Source of the DNA: Schistocerca nitens
Taxonomy: Eukaryota > Arthropoda > Insecta > Orthoptera > Acrididae
Direction: 5' to 3'
Length of the DNA: 64,000 nt
Assembly (NCBI RefSeq): GCF_023898315.1
Contig: NC_064619.1
Location: forward strand, 297,700,150-297,764,149
Part shown: in pieces, positions 22,331-32,250 of the stretch
Numbering within the stretch: position 1 is the stretch's first letter
Layout: each line of letters opens with the position of its first letter
Translations under genes and position numbers: made by a program
The notes under the pieces: generated by a model
Databases searched by the model: none
Seen by the model: the letters and a program-made list of their open reading frames with translations, nothing else
Told to the model about the DNA's origin: nothing

Positions 22331-22714
22331 TATTTTAGTTCATCAATGTATGTGCATTCTACAATGGCACATTCAATTGAAGTAAATACATTAGCTGCTA
22401 CATATGTACTTTCGGTTTTACCACTGATATGATGTTAACGATGGCGAAACCGTGACATGTAAGTGTAAATCAAAAAAGAAAAACGTCTGTGAACAATACA
22501 GAGTTTCTATAAGGGGTGATCAAAAATATTTCTTTTGACGGCTTTGTCACACCTTATAGGCAACGCAGCACAACTCTGATGCGGGTATACAAGCAGCGAC
22601 ATTTAGGCAAGGGATTAGTATGGCATTCGTGCCTTTCCGACGTGCGTATGGTAAATGCTGCAACCTGAACTATAGCGATATTATTACCAAATACGTCCAT
22701 GGAGAGTTAAGAAT

Positions 22715-23100
22715 GTGTGTAGGGTAGAATGCCTGTTGAAGTGCACAGTTGTGGAATATTGTACGTGCGATTCCACACAAGACGCCGGTCGATCTGGGGG
22801 GCCATTGCTTACTGATTTCAAGACACCTGGTGTCTCCATCATGAGGGAAAGGTGCTACGCAACGCTGGAAAAATTACTGCGTACAATTAAGGCCAAACGT
22901 CAAGCAAAATTCCAGCGAGGGATGGCGCTGTTTCATGATCACGGACGTTCTCATACCACAAATGTCGTAACGCAGAAGTGACGTCATCTCAAGCGAGACA
23001 TACTCGAGAAGCCACCCTATAGTTCTGATGTTTCGTCATGCGATTATCACGCCAATGGTTCCTTAAAAAAGAATCCCTTGAGGAATCGACGACTCCTGTC
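22715..23100 (+). pseudogene. Mariner-like transposase, middle part
   Basis: TLEKLLRTIKAKRQAKFQRG, then ALFHDHGRSHTTNVVTQK corresponds to the HDNARPHTA box carrying the second catalytic Asp, and PPYSSDVSSCDYH to the PYSPDLSPCDYH box. A stop separates the last two, and Asn and Pro of the box are changed. Non-functional. Confidence 0.65.
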
Positions 23101-23104
23101 GGCG

Positions 23105-23230
23105 GATACATTAAATGTATTCAAAACTGCGAATAATGACAACATTCAGCTGTAGAATGGAATGACGACAGTGAAAATTTATACCGGATAGGAACTGGAA
23201 CCCGAATTTCCCGCTTATCGCAAGTTGTGT
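23105..23230 (-). repeat. tRNA-like repeat, minus copy
   Basis: Reverse complement of 24835-24950, including the shared AATACATTTAATGTATT and ATTCCATTCTACAGCTG segments and a degenerate B box. With that copy it forms the outer pair of an inverted repeat. Confidence 0.6.
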
Positions 23231-23371
23231 GGGGTTCATAGTCGCACATCTTTTAGGCATCTTTTTAAAAGATTGGGAATTCTTACAACAGCCCCACAGT
23301 ACATTTACTCACTAATGAAATTTGTTTTCAACAACATGGACCAGTTAATAAACAACAGTGACATTGAAACT

Positions 23372-23830
23372 TCCTGGCAGATTAAAACTGTGTGCCCGAC
23401 CGAGACTCGAACTCGGGACCTTCGCCTTTCGCGGGCAAGTGCTCTACCAACTGAGCTACCGAAGCACGACTCACGTCCGCTACTCACAGCTTTACTTGTG
23501 CCGGTACCTCGTCTCCTACCTTCCAAACTTTACAGAAACTCTCCTGCGAACCTTGCAGAACTGGCACTCCTGAAAGAAAGGATATTGCGGAGACATGGCT
23601 TAGCCACAGTGAAAATTTATACCGGATAGGTACTGGCAGAAGTAAAGCTGTGAGTACCGGGCGTGAGTCGTGCTTCGGTAGCTCAGTGGGTAGAGCACTT
23701 GCCCGCGAAAGGCAAAGGTCCCGAATTCGAGTCTCGGTCGGGCACACAATTTTAATCTGCCAGGAAGTTTCATATCAGCGCACACTCCGCTGCAGAGTGA
23801 AAATCTCATTCTGGAAACAGTGACATTCAT
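23372..23830. repeat. Foldback repeat with tRNA-like modules in both arms
   Basis: The left arm is minus strand and the right arm plus strand. Each has GTGCTTCGGTAGCTCAG, an anticodon-arm-like segment, GAGTCTCGGTCGGGCACACA and ATCTGCCAGGAAGTTTC. The arms pair inward through ACTCACAGCTTTACTT. The tRNA-like units lack T33 and sit in a repeat, so they are not tRNA genes. Confidence 0.75.
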
Positions 23831-24290
23831 GATTATAATACCAGAAAAAAGAAAGACTTACACTATCCTTTTCTCAACCCATCTTTGGCACAGAAAAGGG
23901 TAACATATGCTGCTATAAAAATTTTCGACAAATTACCAGATGAAATAAAATGTCTGACAGTGAGCAGTAATAGCTTCAAAAATAAATTGAAATCATATCT
24001 CCTTGACAACTCCTTCTATACGATAGATAAATTCTTGAATAGGAATAAATAAATCTATAAATATAGTATATGCATTTTGTGCCATCTAAGGGAATGGGGT
24101 AAATAACAGAAATATTAATGTTTAACTCTTAAAGATTAATATTTCTGTTATTTACCCCACATATGCACATATGAAACAAGAAATCTTGTTTCATATGTGC
24201 ATTGCTTGTGCACTTGACACGTTCCACATTCCACATCATATCGGCTACCGTACTGACTGATTGATCAATGGAACACGCAACTAACTAACT
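23820..24290 (+). pseudogene. Non-LTR retrotransposon 3' end with inverted duplication
   Basis: A frame reads VTYAAIKIFDKLPDEIKCLT and NSFKNKLKSYLLDNSFY, the common LINE C-terminal IFNKLP...FK..LK..L box, then a 3' UTR shared with the inverted copy at 31795-32250. Two hairpins (24096-24158, 24-bp arms; 24163-24202, 18-bp arms) arise from an inverted duplicated segment not present in the other copy. Confidence 0.7.
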
Positions 24291-24477
24291 AGTTGTTGGT
24301 TTACCAATTTTTTTATGTCATTATGTTCTATATTGTTCGTTTAGTTTTTTCGGGGCGGAGGTCCGATGACACCCGTTCCGGCTCTTCGTTGGTCAGTTCA
24401 CTCAGTTTTTTATTACAGAGGTTAGCTAACCCTCTTATCGAACAGGCTGAGCTACTGTACCGGCGCCCATTTGACTA

Positions 24478-24895
24478 TCCGTACACGACTCACGGCCACA
24501 CCCAAACTTCCATATGTCGTCATCAAGGCGTCTACGACCTGGACTCGTACATCCATCACGTGTATTCCCGCACGGGTCAGACGCTGTACATGAAAGTCGC
24601 TTGCCCGGACATGCACACATGACCAAAGGAGCTTCGTGTCGTAATCAGAATAACGCGGGCACTGCAGAGTCGCATTTCTCTGCCGACATCGGGCAGGCGA
24701 CTTTCAAGTACAGCGTCTGACCTGTACGGGAATATACATAAAGGATGTAAGAGTCCAGGTCGTAGCCGCCTGGCTGACGAGATATGGAAGTTTGGATTTG
24801 GCCGTGAGTCGTGCCCGGATAGCCAAATTGTGAGGCGACCGCTCGCGATGGACGGGAAATCCGGGTTCGAGTCCCGGTCTAGGACATTCCATTCT
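24478..24895. repeat. Foldback repeat with tRNA-like module
   Basis: Arms 24478-24602 and 24690-24815 are reverse complements with moderate divergence (GACTCACGGCC...CCAAACTTCCATAT; GACCTGGACTC; CAGACGCTGTAC). A tRNA-like unit with B box GGGTTCGAGTCCCGGTC follows the right arm. The left tRNA-like unit appears displaced to 23105-23230. Confidence 0.65.
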
Positions 24896-24916
24896 ACAGC
24901 TGATGGTTGTCATTAA

Positions 24917-25138
24917 TTGCAAATGCGAATACATTTAATGTATTTCACAGCGGCTGTAGTCGCCGCAGAGCCTGATCCTTTGCACGTGCGTGCATGCATG
25001 CACCTGTCGGAGGAGGATGGACAACAGGCAGTTACGGACTTTTTCATGCAGCAGGACACGCTGTTTTACCAAACGGGTATCTTCAATCCGGTGCATCCGT
25101 GGGAGGATTGCCTCAATGCTCACGTCGACTTTACCTGA
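24917..25138 (+). pseudogene. Mariner-like transposase, C-terminal end
   Basis: AVTDFFMQQDTLFYQTGIFN and PVHPWEDCLNAHVDF resemble the mariner C terminus (FY..G...LV.RWDKCLN). The right terminal repeat of the element follows about 50 bp later. Confidence 0.55.
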
Positions 25139-25421
25139 TTGGCCAACTTATTCTGGACTACTCGGCCTTATAATGGAAACTTTGTGACCACCCCTTATTA
25201 CGAAATCTGTCGCGGATCACTAAAAGGAATTTTCAACTTCAGCTACTAATTGAAGAGTTTCTAAATACAACATTATTTCACTTAATCAACCAGCAACTCA
25301 GAACATCCTGCCTAGAAACGGAAAATCTAAAGAACTGCAGGAAGCGAGGTGAGTCCTCCTCAGGATTTTCTCCAAGCTGTTACTCTTCTACTCCGTTCAC
25401 GGACACCGGACACATTCTGTT

Positions 25422-25487
25422 TCTATATGAAGGTGGTATCTGTTCTTTCGGGCAGGTCCGAAAGAACTGATACCGTCTTCATATAGA
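25422..25487. repeat. 30-bp-arm hairpin
   Basis: Arms of 30 bp with about three mismatches (TATATGAAGGTGGTATCTG against its complement) and a 6-nt loop. No neighbouring gene explains it. The rest of 25200-25620 holds nothing recognisable. Confidence 0.75.
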
Positions 25488-25625
25488 TAAGGCTTACCGA
25501 CCAATGATCTTCTTCAGTGCGGATGCACTCACATTTCTCAAACTCTTACGGCAATCGGTAGATTGACTGCCACGCGTAATGAGTATAATGGACAGGGACA
25601 TTACAAATGTAGTGTGTCGACAGTA

Positions 25626-25840
25626 ACGCCGGCACGGTAGCTCAGCGTGTTCGGTCAGAAGGCTGCGTGCTCTCTGTATAAAAAAGCTGAGTCAAGGAAT
25701 CAACGATCAACTTGAACGGATGTCTTGTGACGTCCGCCCAGACCAAAGGCAAAGAACTATATCGAACAAAAAAAAAAAATAGAGCCTCTGCCATGTAAGC
25801 AGGAGATCCCAGGTTCGAGTCCTGGTCGCGGCACACATTT
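25626..25840 (+). repeat. tRNA-like repeat split by an A-rich insert
   Basis: The head CCGGCACGGTAGCTCAGC and the distal half AGGTTCGAGTCCTGGTCGCG form a tRNA-like unit. About 105 nt ending in an A12 run interrupt it between the D- and anticodon-arm regions. Repeat-borne; not a functional tRNA. Confidence 0.65.
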
Positions 25841-26010
25841 TCAACTGTCCCTGTTGGTATTTATCAACGCCTGTAAGCGGGTAATGGTCTGCATTTCATT
25901 ATAATTTCAACATTCTGTTTCTGTCGGTGTACTGTCATCTACTTCAGAAACTTTTTTCCAATGATAGTGATCTTGATGAATCGAGGACTTTGTATCCGGT
26001 TCTGTTATTA

Positions 26011-26515
26011 TGCAGGGTGGTCAGAAAGAGTCTAAAAAGCTTATAAGGGCACTGCAAGGTAGGCTGTGCTGAGAAATAAAGGGCAAGAATGAAATTCGAT
26101 ACGTTGGACCTTTTCCGAGTTAATTAGCGTTGAAGTTAGCCAGTTAGGGTGTTGCGCGCAAATTCAAGCTGCCCCTCAGACACGGTGTCACCAAACTTGT
26201 TCTTCGTTTGGTTTCCTAAGGCCCAACAAGAGAGCGATTCAACAACTGGACGAGGGATGCTAGTAAAGATAGAATCCAAGCCAAAGGCTAAGCAGTCGCT
26301 TGCGCTGTGATCAATGGCAAGAGAACAACCGAAACTAATTGAATCTGGCAGGCCGGTTGAATTTGCGCGCACAATGGTCTGATTGGCTAACTTCAATGCT
26401 AGTTAACTCGAAAACGGTGCAGCTTCCCGTATTTTTTTTCTTAACAATTTTTTCCCAGCACAACCGACCCTGAAACACACTTACAAGCTTTTCAGACTGT
26501 TTCTGACCACTGCAC
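26011..26515. mobile_element. MITE-like foldback element
   Basis: Long imperfect terminal inverted repeats of about 175 bp (GGTGGTCAGAAAGAGTCT... against ...AGACTGTTTCTGACCAC), internal TTAGCCA and GCGCGCAAATTCAA pairs, about 500 bp in total, and no coding capacity. Confidence 0.75.
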
Positions 26516-26913
26516 TTGAGTATGGGCAGTTCCCAGAATTTAAAAAACAGTCTTGTGGAATAGCGTTATTGACAAAATTGTCATATTGCAACGAGAAGCG
26601 CCTAGAAATAACTCTCTGCTATCATTGTGCCCTTTCTGGCAGACTTCAGTGTGAATCTCGGAGTTGGTGTAGTATGCACTCTACTCACTCCGACAATAAG
26701 AACGGAAAGTGTCATGAGATTCTGTCAGCCATGAGCAGGAGCTCAAACCATGAATCGTGCTCTCGTGGGTAGCTGAATTTCTAGTGTTCGGACTCACTGG
26801 GGCGTTTCAACGCAGCGAATGTTAGTGAGCACACACCTCAGTCATTAACGTACTGTGTCTGACTTTACTTCCCAGGGCTTATCCACTGCAACTTCTGCCT
26901 GCCCGTTGTCCAG

Positions 26914-27029
26914 AGGCGGCGGCCATCATGCTGATGATCCTCAACAACCTGGACCCGGCGGTGGCGCAGTTCCCACACGAGCTCGTCACCTACGGGGGCA
27001 ACGGACAGGTCTTCTCCAACTGGGCACAG
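26914..27029 (+). CDS. Uroc1: Urocanate hydratase, internal exon A
   Basis: Urocanate hydratase converts urocanate and water to 4-imidazolone-5-propionate in cytosolic histidine degradation, using tightly bound NAD+ as electrophile. The exon follows a CAG acceptor and ends before a GTGAGA donor. After two bases that complete a split codon, it encodes 38 residues, including MLMILNNLDPAVAQFPHELV and then TYGGNGQVFSNWAQ, which I recognise as the conserved glycine-rich NAD+-site region of animal urocanases. The exon is GC-rich compared with its flanks, has no stop and ends in phase 0, matching exon B at 32888. The residue before the first complete codon would be Glu if the previous exon ends in G. 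No upstream exon was recognised in 1-26900. Identification rests on recognised motifs and matching splice phases, not on a search. Confidence 0.93.
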
Positions 27030-27863
27030 GTGAGAGATACTTTTGTACACGCTTGTTTGAGTTCTTGCGACCAACGTGCGCACCGTTTGTTAATACACAA
27101 TGAAGTAACCACAGAACAAATGATAGTTCACAAAAAACCTGAACAAGCTAGGTTGGCGTGAGAGAACGAAACTGATGGTCGAAGAATGATACCAGAATGT
27201 TCGTAAGTCGACGCAAGGTCGTAATCACCACAGCAGCAAATAGTTTTTAAAGGAAACCGAAGTCCAAATGGATCGTCTCGAGGATGATGTGTACAATCTT
27301 CACTCGGCGAGCGATGTGACTGTATAGATGCTGGCCACTGATTTATAAGGGCATTCTGGCCTCTAGGTGGCAGGAGCAGATGACTGGCCGGAGCGCCACC
27401 TACCACGAGTTGCTGGGTCCACAACCTCTTTGTCTGTCGATAACGTTGATATTTTCCTCATCGATATCAACGTAGCTGTCCGGGTGAGATACAAGAGAGA
27501 CCGTAGTCTGGTGCCCGGCTGCTAGAACAAACTATTCTACTCTCACCCACTCCAAACCTTGTAAAGCTTCTTCACTAGCCATTTGCCCAACTCACTTCGC
27601 ATTACCACGTCTACAATGGTTTCCGTGAATTGTAGAGAAATCATGACCACAGCAATGTCGAAGAAAAAAAAGCAAGTAATTCGAAGAAATTGTGATAAAT
27701 GGTTGATCACACAATGCATTTATTTAACTTGGCTTTCTGATTTTCATTGCAGTCATCATCAATAGAATTTGTGGTGTATTGGAATAACAAGAAGATGGTT
27801 ACGAAGCAATAAACTCAGAACTGACGCAGTTTAGCCAATTACAGCTTACCGACCATTGATTAT
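27030..27863. other. Unassigned sequence in the Uroc1 intron
   Basis: Nothing beyond the intron itself was recognised between the exon A donor and the SINE remnant at 27877. Confidence 0.5.
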
Positions 27864-27876
27864 ATAATGAGTCACG

Positions 27877-27918
27877 GACTGATGACCATAGATGTTAAGT
27901 CCCATAGTGCTCAGAGGC
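27877..27918 (+). mobile_element. 42-bp SINE 3' remnant with target duplication
   Basis: The last part of the common SINE body (GACTGATGACCATAGATG to GTGCTCAGAGGC) flanked by the perfect 13-bp repeat ATAATGAGTCACG at 27864-27876 and 27919-27931. The target duplication shows an integrated 5' truncation rather than later decay. Confidence 0.88.
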
Positions 27919-28149
27919 ATAATGAGTCACGTGAAGATTTCATCCGTTTCACTGCCACAGACGAACAGCCAGACGTCTTGAAATTTCTCGACCTTGTCGG
28001 AAACACGAAGGCTGACGTTTTCGAGCTTGACCAGAAAATGATCGACATCTCGTACGGAGTAGTAAATAATACGTACGATCCACAGGAAATACATACGTAA
28101 TAAATCAGAAGTTCACACTCTGGAACAAGGCTGTTAACAGGTACTGTAA

Positions 28150-28256
28150 GATTCAATTAATAAAGTAAACAGCCAGTCGGTTGCCGGAAGTTAATTTATT
28201 TAAATTTTACCTAGGTTTCGACACTGATATGAGTATCTTCTTCAGATGTACCTTAT
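28150..28256 (-). ncRNA. Hammerhead-like core, possible second Penelope 3' end
   Basis: The minus strand from 28245 reads CTGAAGA, one spare A, stem II GATACT/AGTGTC with a 6-nt loop, GAAA, a palindromic CCTAGG stem III and TA. This is the same plan as the motif at 4731. Stem I pairing is weak and no GIY-YIG frame was found upstream, so the assignment is tentative. Confidence 0.4.
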
Positions 28257-29358
28257 GTTATGTAAAATTATAACAAAACGAAAAATAACTTCTAGCTGTA
28301 TGTTATGATGTAAAATAATTAAAATTCCCAGTTGGAAAATGAAGCAACAACTTACTTGGATAGATTAATTAAATCTGTTTACATAAATCACGACCTAACC
28401 ATGTCATGCCACAAGCAGTACAAGCAGTAGCCATCTGACGATCATTAACACTGTAAGAATAAATTACATACAGCTCTTCCGTAAAGCACACCGTAAAACG
28501 CGACACATGCCGTAAAAAAAAAATGTGTTTATCGCTAAAATTGTCATGCGATGGACTGTCAACATTTTAAATCTGACAAACTGGAAGGGCATTTAATATT
28601 AGATATAAAGAACATCTTTTAGATAAAAAAGCTTGAAAGTGCATCATTTTACATTCGCAGAACACTTGTTAAGATCGGGCCATAATCCAAAGAACCGAAG
28701 AAATTGAGATCTTGCAAAACGGAAAGAAAGGACGGAGATGAGTTATATTGAAAGATTTAGAGATTTTTAGATACACGATAAGACGGCCTTCTTTTACATG
28801 AACACTTACAATTGAGAAATAGAGGCTTCTTTACTAATTTCAAACCGTTACTTGCGACTATGTAAATATTTTGCGGTTCCTTGTTGTCTGAATTACTTCC
28901 TCTTTCGAAAGCACTGTCTTTTTCATAGACAATATCCTAATATTTTCCATTAGTTCCACTAGACGACATTTGCCTTTACTAAGCTGGTTTGCAAAAAATG
29001 GGCACTCATATCTATTTTTCTGTAACGTCATATTTAGAGATTTAATTTCCTCTATAATTCCACACCAGAGAAGCATGTATTTTACTTGTAATACAGATTT
29101 TTGTACCTATATATTATGATAAAATGTAGTAATTAGTTCATTTAAAATCAGATGGTACTTTTTTATTTTTCATTTCAATTACCTTTTATTACTTCATTCA
29201 CTGTTACGCTGTTTTGTACTAGTAGCAACATGGATTGTTATGTATTTGTTATAACGGCATGTCGGTGCAGAAAGAGATAAATATTACATAGCTGAGCTTT
29301 TTATTCATGTTTGTACGGAAGATACAAAAGTGACACAGAGTGTTTACAGAGGAAAACA
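28257..29358. other. Unassigned sequence
   Basis: AT-rich, no recognised feature. It could include a decayed Penelope body upstream (on the minus strand) of the motif at 28245, but no domain is readable. Confidence 0.4.
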
Positions 29359-29373
29359 CTGCATTTCTTAAAA

Positions 29374-29527
29374 ATGGCTCTGAGCACTATGGGACTCAAC
29401 ATCTTAGGACATAAGTCCCCTAGTACTTAGAACTACTTAAACCTAACTAACCTAAGGACATCACACACACCCATGCCCGAGGCAGGATTCGAACCTGCGA
29501 CCGTAGCAGTCCCGCGGTTCCGGACTG
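29374..29527 (-). mobile_element. tRNA-derived SINE, 5'-truncated head
   Basis: Perfect 15-bp direct repeat CTGCATTTCTTAAAA at 29359-29373 and 29528-29542. The GCCGGCC end of the head is missing. Confidence 0.92.
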
Positions 29528-29584
29528 CTGCATTTCTTAAAATGGAACTATAGGGTTCCAGAGGCCTTTTCACGTCTGATTTAT

Positions 29585-30099
29585 CAGTGATGTATATAAT
29601 ATGCAGATTGAAGCGACGGATGAAACTTTGTGTCAAGGCAATGATTCGAGGCAGATGCACTAACCACTACGCCATCCTGGCACAGGGTCTTTGCACAACT
29701 CTACAGACTGCCGTAGCTCGCTTCCCACCTCAGTCCAAATTCCCGTTCCCGCCTCAGCCCATTAGGTATTCCCCCTAAACTCGACCAGCATTCCAGAGGG
29801 TCTTCAACAGTATTGGAATAGCACTTCAGCATCCCTCATTTTTTTCGATGCCGTGGTGCTATCCCAAAACAGTTGGAGAGTCTGTGCAATGCTGTTCTAG
29901 TTTAGGGGGAATACCAAGTTGTCTGAGGCGTGATTGGGAATTTGCAGTAAGGAGTATGGCGCGCTATGGTAGTCCATGCAGTTGTACAAAGGCAGAGTAT
30001 GAGGGTGCGTAGTGGTTAGTGATCAGGAGACCCAGACATTAATACTGGTACTGCCAAATATTTTCATTCGTCGCGCCAGTCTGCATATGTACATCATTG
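29585..30099. mobile_element. Foldback element with tRNA-like segments
   Basis: Left arm 29585-29790 and right arm 29880-30099 are inverted copies (outer TGATGTA...ATGCAGA; inner TAGGTATTCCCCCTAAACT). Each arm includes GTAGTGGTTAG-type tRNA-like sequence. Non-coding. Confidence 0.72.
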
Positions 30100-30227
30100 C
30101 ATTTTTGTCACTTATAAATAATTACATAAACTAAAACAGGGGGAAACAAAGAGACATTTAACAACTTATGAGGATTAAGGTGAATTTACAGTTTGAATGT
30201 GGTATTTGTAATTATTCGAACACACTG

Positions 30228-31079
30228 AAGTAAAACTCCTGGCTTATGCAGATGATATAGTGTTGCTGAGTTAAAGTGAAGAAGAACTGAAAGACTTTTA
30301 CAGATCTCTCAGGCACAGTGTCAGCAAAATGGGGCTTTTGATTAACCAAGAGAAAACAGAATATATGGAAATAGGTCGAGTCATAAACCCAAACCCTTAC
30401 TTTGAAAATGACCAACATTCTAAATTCAGAAAAGTTCTTCAGTTTAACTACCTTGGATCACGTTTCAACAGTAAAAATATCATAACAATGGATATAAACG
30501 AAACAATAGCCTCAGGGTCAAGATGTCTGTATTCACTAAGCAACCCACTGAAAAGTAAAGCTTTGTCAATACCACAAAGATGAATATATACATTATTATC
30601 ATCTGCCCCATAGTACTGTACGATTCAGAAAGCTGGACGCTTACAAAGAACGAAAGAGAAAACTGAATGTTTTCGAAAGAGAAGTAATGAGATAAATCTT
30701 GGGACCTGTCTTGCGGAATGGCGTGTGGAGAATTCGAAAGAACAAGAATATTTTTCAGCTAATGAAGCAACTCACTATCATCCAGAAATTAAAAAGTAGG
30801 AGACTGCAATGGGATGGACATGTGGCTTGAATGGAAAACAACACAGTCACCAAAAAAGCATTTGAAGGAACTCTCCAGGCAACAAGACCATTGGGCCGAC
30901 CTCGTACAAGGTGGAAAGATGACACAGAAAAGGACATCGCAGCATTAGGAATTTACGCAGGGCGGAGAGAGACTGCGAGAGATGGAAGGCGGTGGAAGCA
31001 GATAGTTGATGCAGCGCGTGGGCTACAGGGCTTGTGGTCGCTGAGGATAAGAAGAAGAAGATTTGCAATGAAAAGTTAA
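30228..31079 (+). pseudogene. RTE-like LINE RT C-terminal relic
   Basis: LLAYADDIVLLS (the catalytic ADD box), then a stop, then KMGLLINQEKTEYMEI, VLQFNYLGSRFNS and decayed C-terminal blocks such as LGRPRTRWKDDTEKDI, followed by an AAG-repeat tail typical of RTE elements. Many stops and frameshifts. Confidence 0.75.
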
Positions 31080-31589
31080 TCTAACGAAGGGTAAGAAGAA
31101 AATTGAGTCTCATCATTATATTCTGTATCATGTGTTTGTTGATTTCATTTCCTGTAGGGTAGTCTTTCTGCTTTTCTTAACAGAATGTCAAACTTCACAG
31201 TCTGCATCATACTAACGGTTTTCGGTTAAAAATGATCAGAAAAGGTTGAATCTCCAGTTTCCCTCAAGATCAGATAGCCCAAATACGACAGCACTGCTTG
31301 ACTGACCAATATCTACTTTTTGACACTGCTTGCAAGTGATTCTCTATACACTACCCTGTGCCAAGAGATGTAATTATACATGTATTGTAATCAGTGGCAT
31401 CATTACAACACTTCCTTACGGTACACTTGAATCTACCTTTCAGTCTGTCGATTTTGTTCTTTAAGAACGACGTGTTGAAAGTTACCTACGAGGATGTCCA
31501 GAACACAGGCATGGTGCCCGGTAAGCTCGCCGTTTATTCACTAAAAGGCAGCACGGAAATGTACTGAACAGCTCGCGGAAATCAAACCG

Positions 31590-31798
31590 AGCGAGGTGGC
31601 TCAGTGATTAGCACACTGGACTCGTATTCGGGAGGACGACGGTTCAAAACCACGTCCGGCCATCCTGATTTAGATTTTCCGTTATTTCCCTAAATCACTT
31701 CTGGCAAATGCTAGGATGTTTCCTTGGAAAGGGCACGGTCCATTTCCTTCCCCATCCTTACTTAATCCAATGGGACCGATGACATCGCTAGTTAGTTA
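31590..31798 (+). mobile_element. tRNA-derived SINE, second family
   Basis: The head CCGAGCGAGGTGGCTCAGTG has box-A-like GTGGCTCAGTGATTAGC and box-B-like GGTTCAAAACC, followed by CATCCTGATTTAGATTTTCC and CCTTCCCCATCC. Different from the common SINE of the window. Confidence 0.8.
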
Positions 31799-31902
31799 GT
31801 TAGCTAGTTGGTTGCGTGTCCCATTGATCAATCGCACGGTACGATAGCCGTTATGATGTGGAACGTGTCAAGTGCACAAGAAATGCACATATGAAACAAG
31901 AT

Positions 31903-31971
<69 letters not shown>

Positions 31972-32250
31972 GCTTTTATAATATATATATATATATATAT
32001 TACAATAAAGATTTAAAGAATAATATTTCTGTTATTTACCTCATTCCCTTAAATGGCACGAAATGCGTATACTACATTTATAGATTTATATATTCCTATT
32101 CAACAATTCATCTATGGAATAGAAGGAGTTGTCAAGGACATATGATTTCAATTTATTTTTGAAGCTACTACTTTATTTCATCTGGTATTTTGTTGAAAAT
32201 TTTTATAGCACCATGTTTTACCCCTTTCTGCGCCAAAGATAGGATGAAAA
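31799..32250 (-). pseudogene. Non-LTR retrotransposon 3' end with TA microsatellite
   Basis: Inverted relative of 23820-24290: the same KIF/NKIPDEIK-like C-terminal box near 32200, the same 3' UTR and the same end (AAGTGCACAAG, GGAACGTGTC). A long TA repeat (31909-31968) and a shorter one (31979-32000) sit in the 3' UTR. Confidence 0.7.
31909..32000. repeat. (TA)n microsatellites
   Basis: Two TA runs separated by about 10 nt (GCAGCTTTTA). Confidence 0.95.

Larger units (their letters stand above)
22509..25199 (+). mobile_element. Mariner-like element interrupted by several younger repeats
   Basis: The ends are imperfect inverted repeats: ATAAGGGGTGATCAAAAAT on the left against, inverted, TAATAAGGGGTGGTCACAAA on the right. 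Transposase remains lie next to each end (22715-23100 and 24917-25138), in + orientation. Between them sit inverted tRNA-like repeats and a LINE tail. The uninterrupted element would be about 1.3 kb. Confidence 0.62.

Noticed and set aside
23670..23745. tRNA-like sequence with A and B boxes resembling a genuine tRNA gene
   Set aside because: The anticodon loop has G instead of T33, and the sequence continues into a repeat body with an inverted partner; it is a repeat module.
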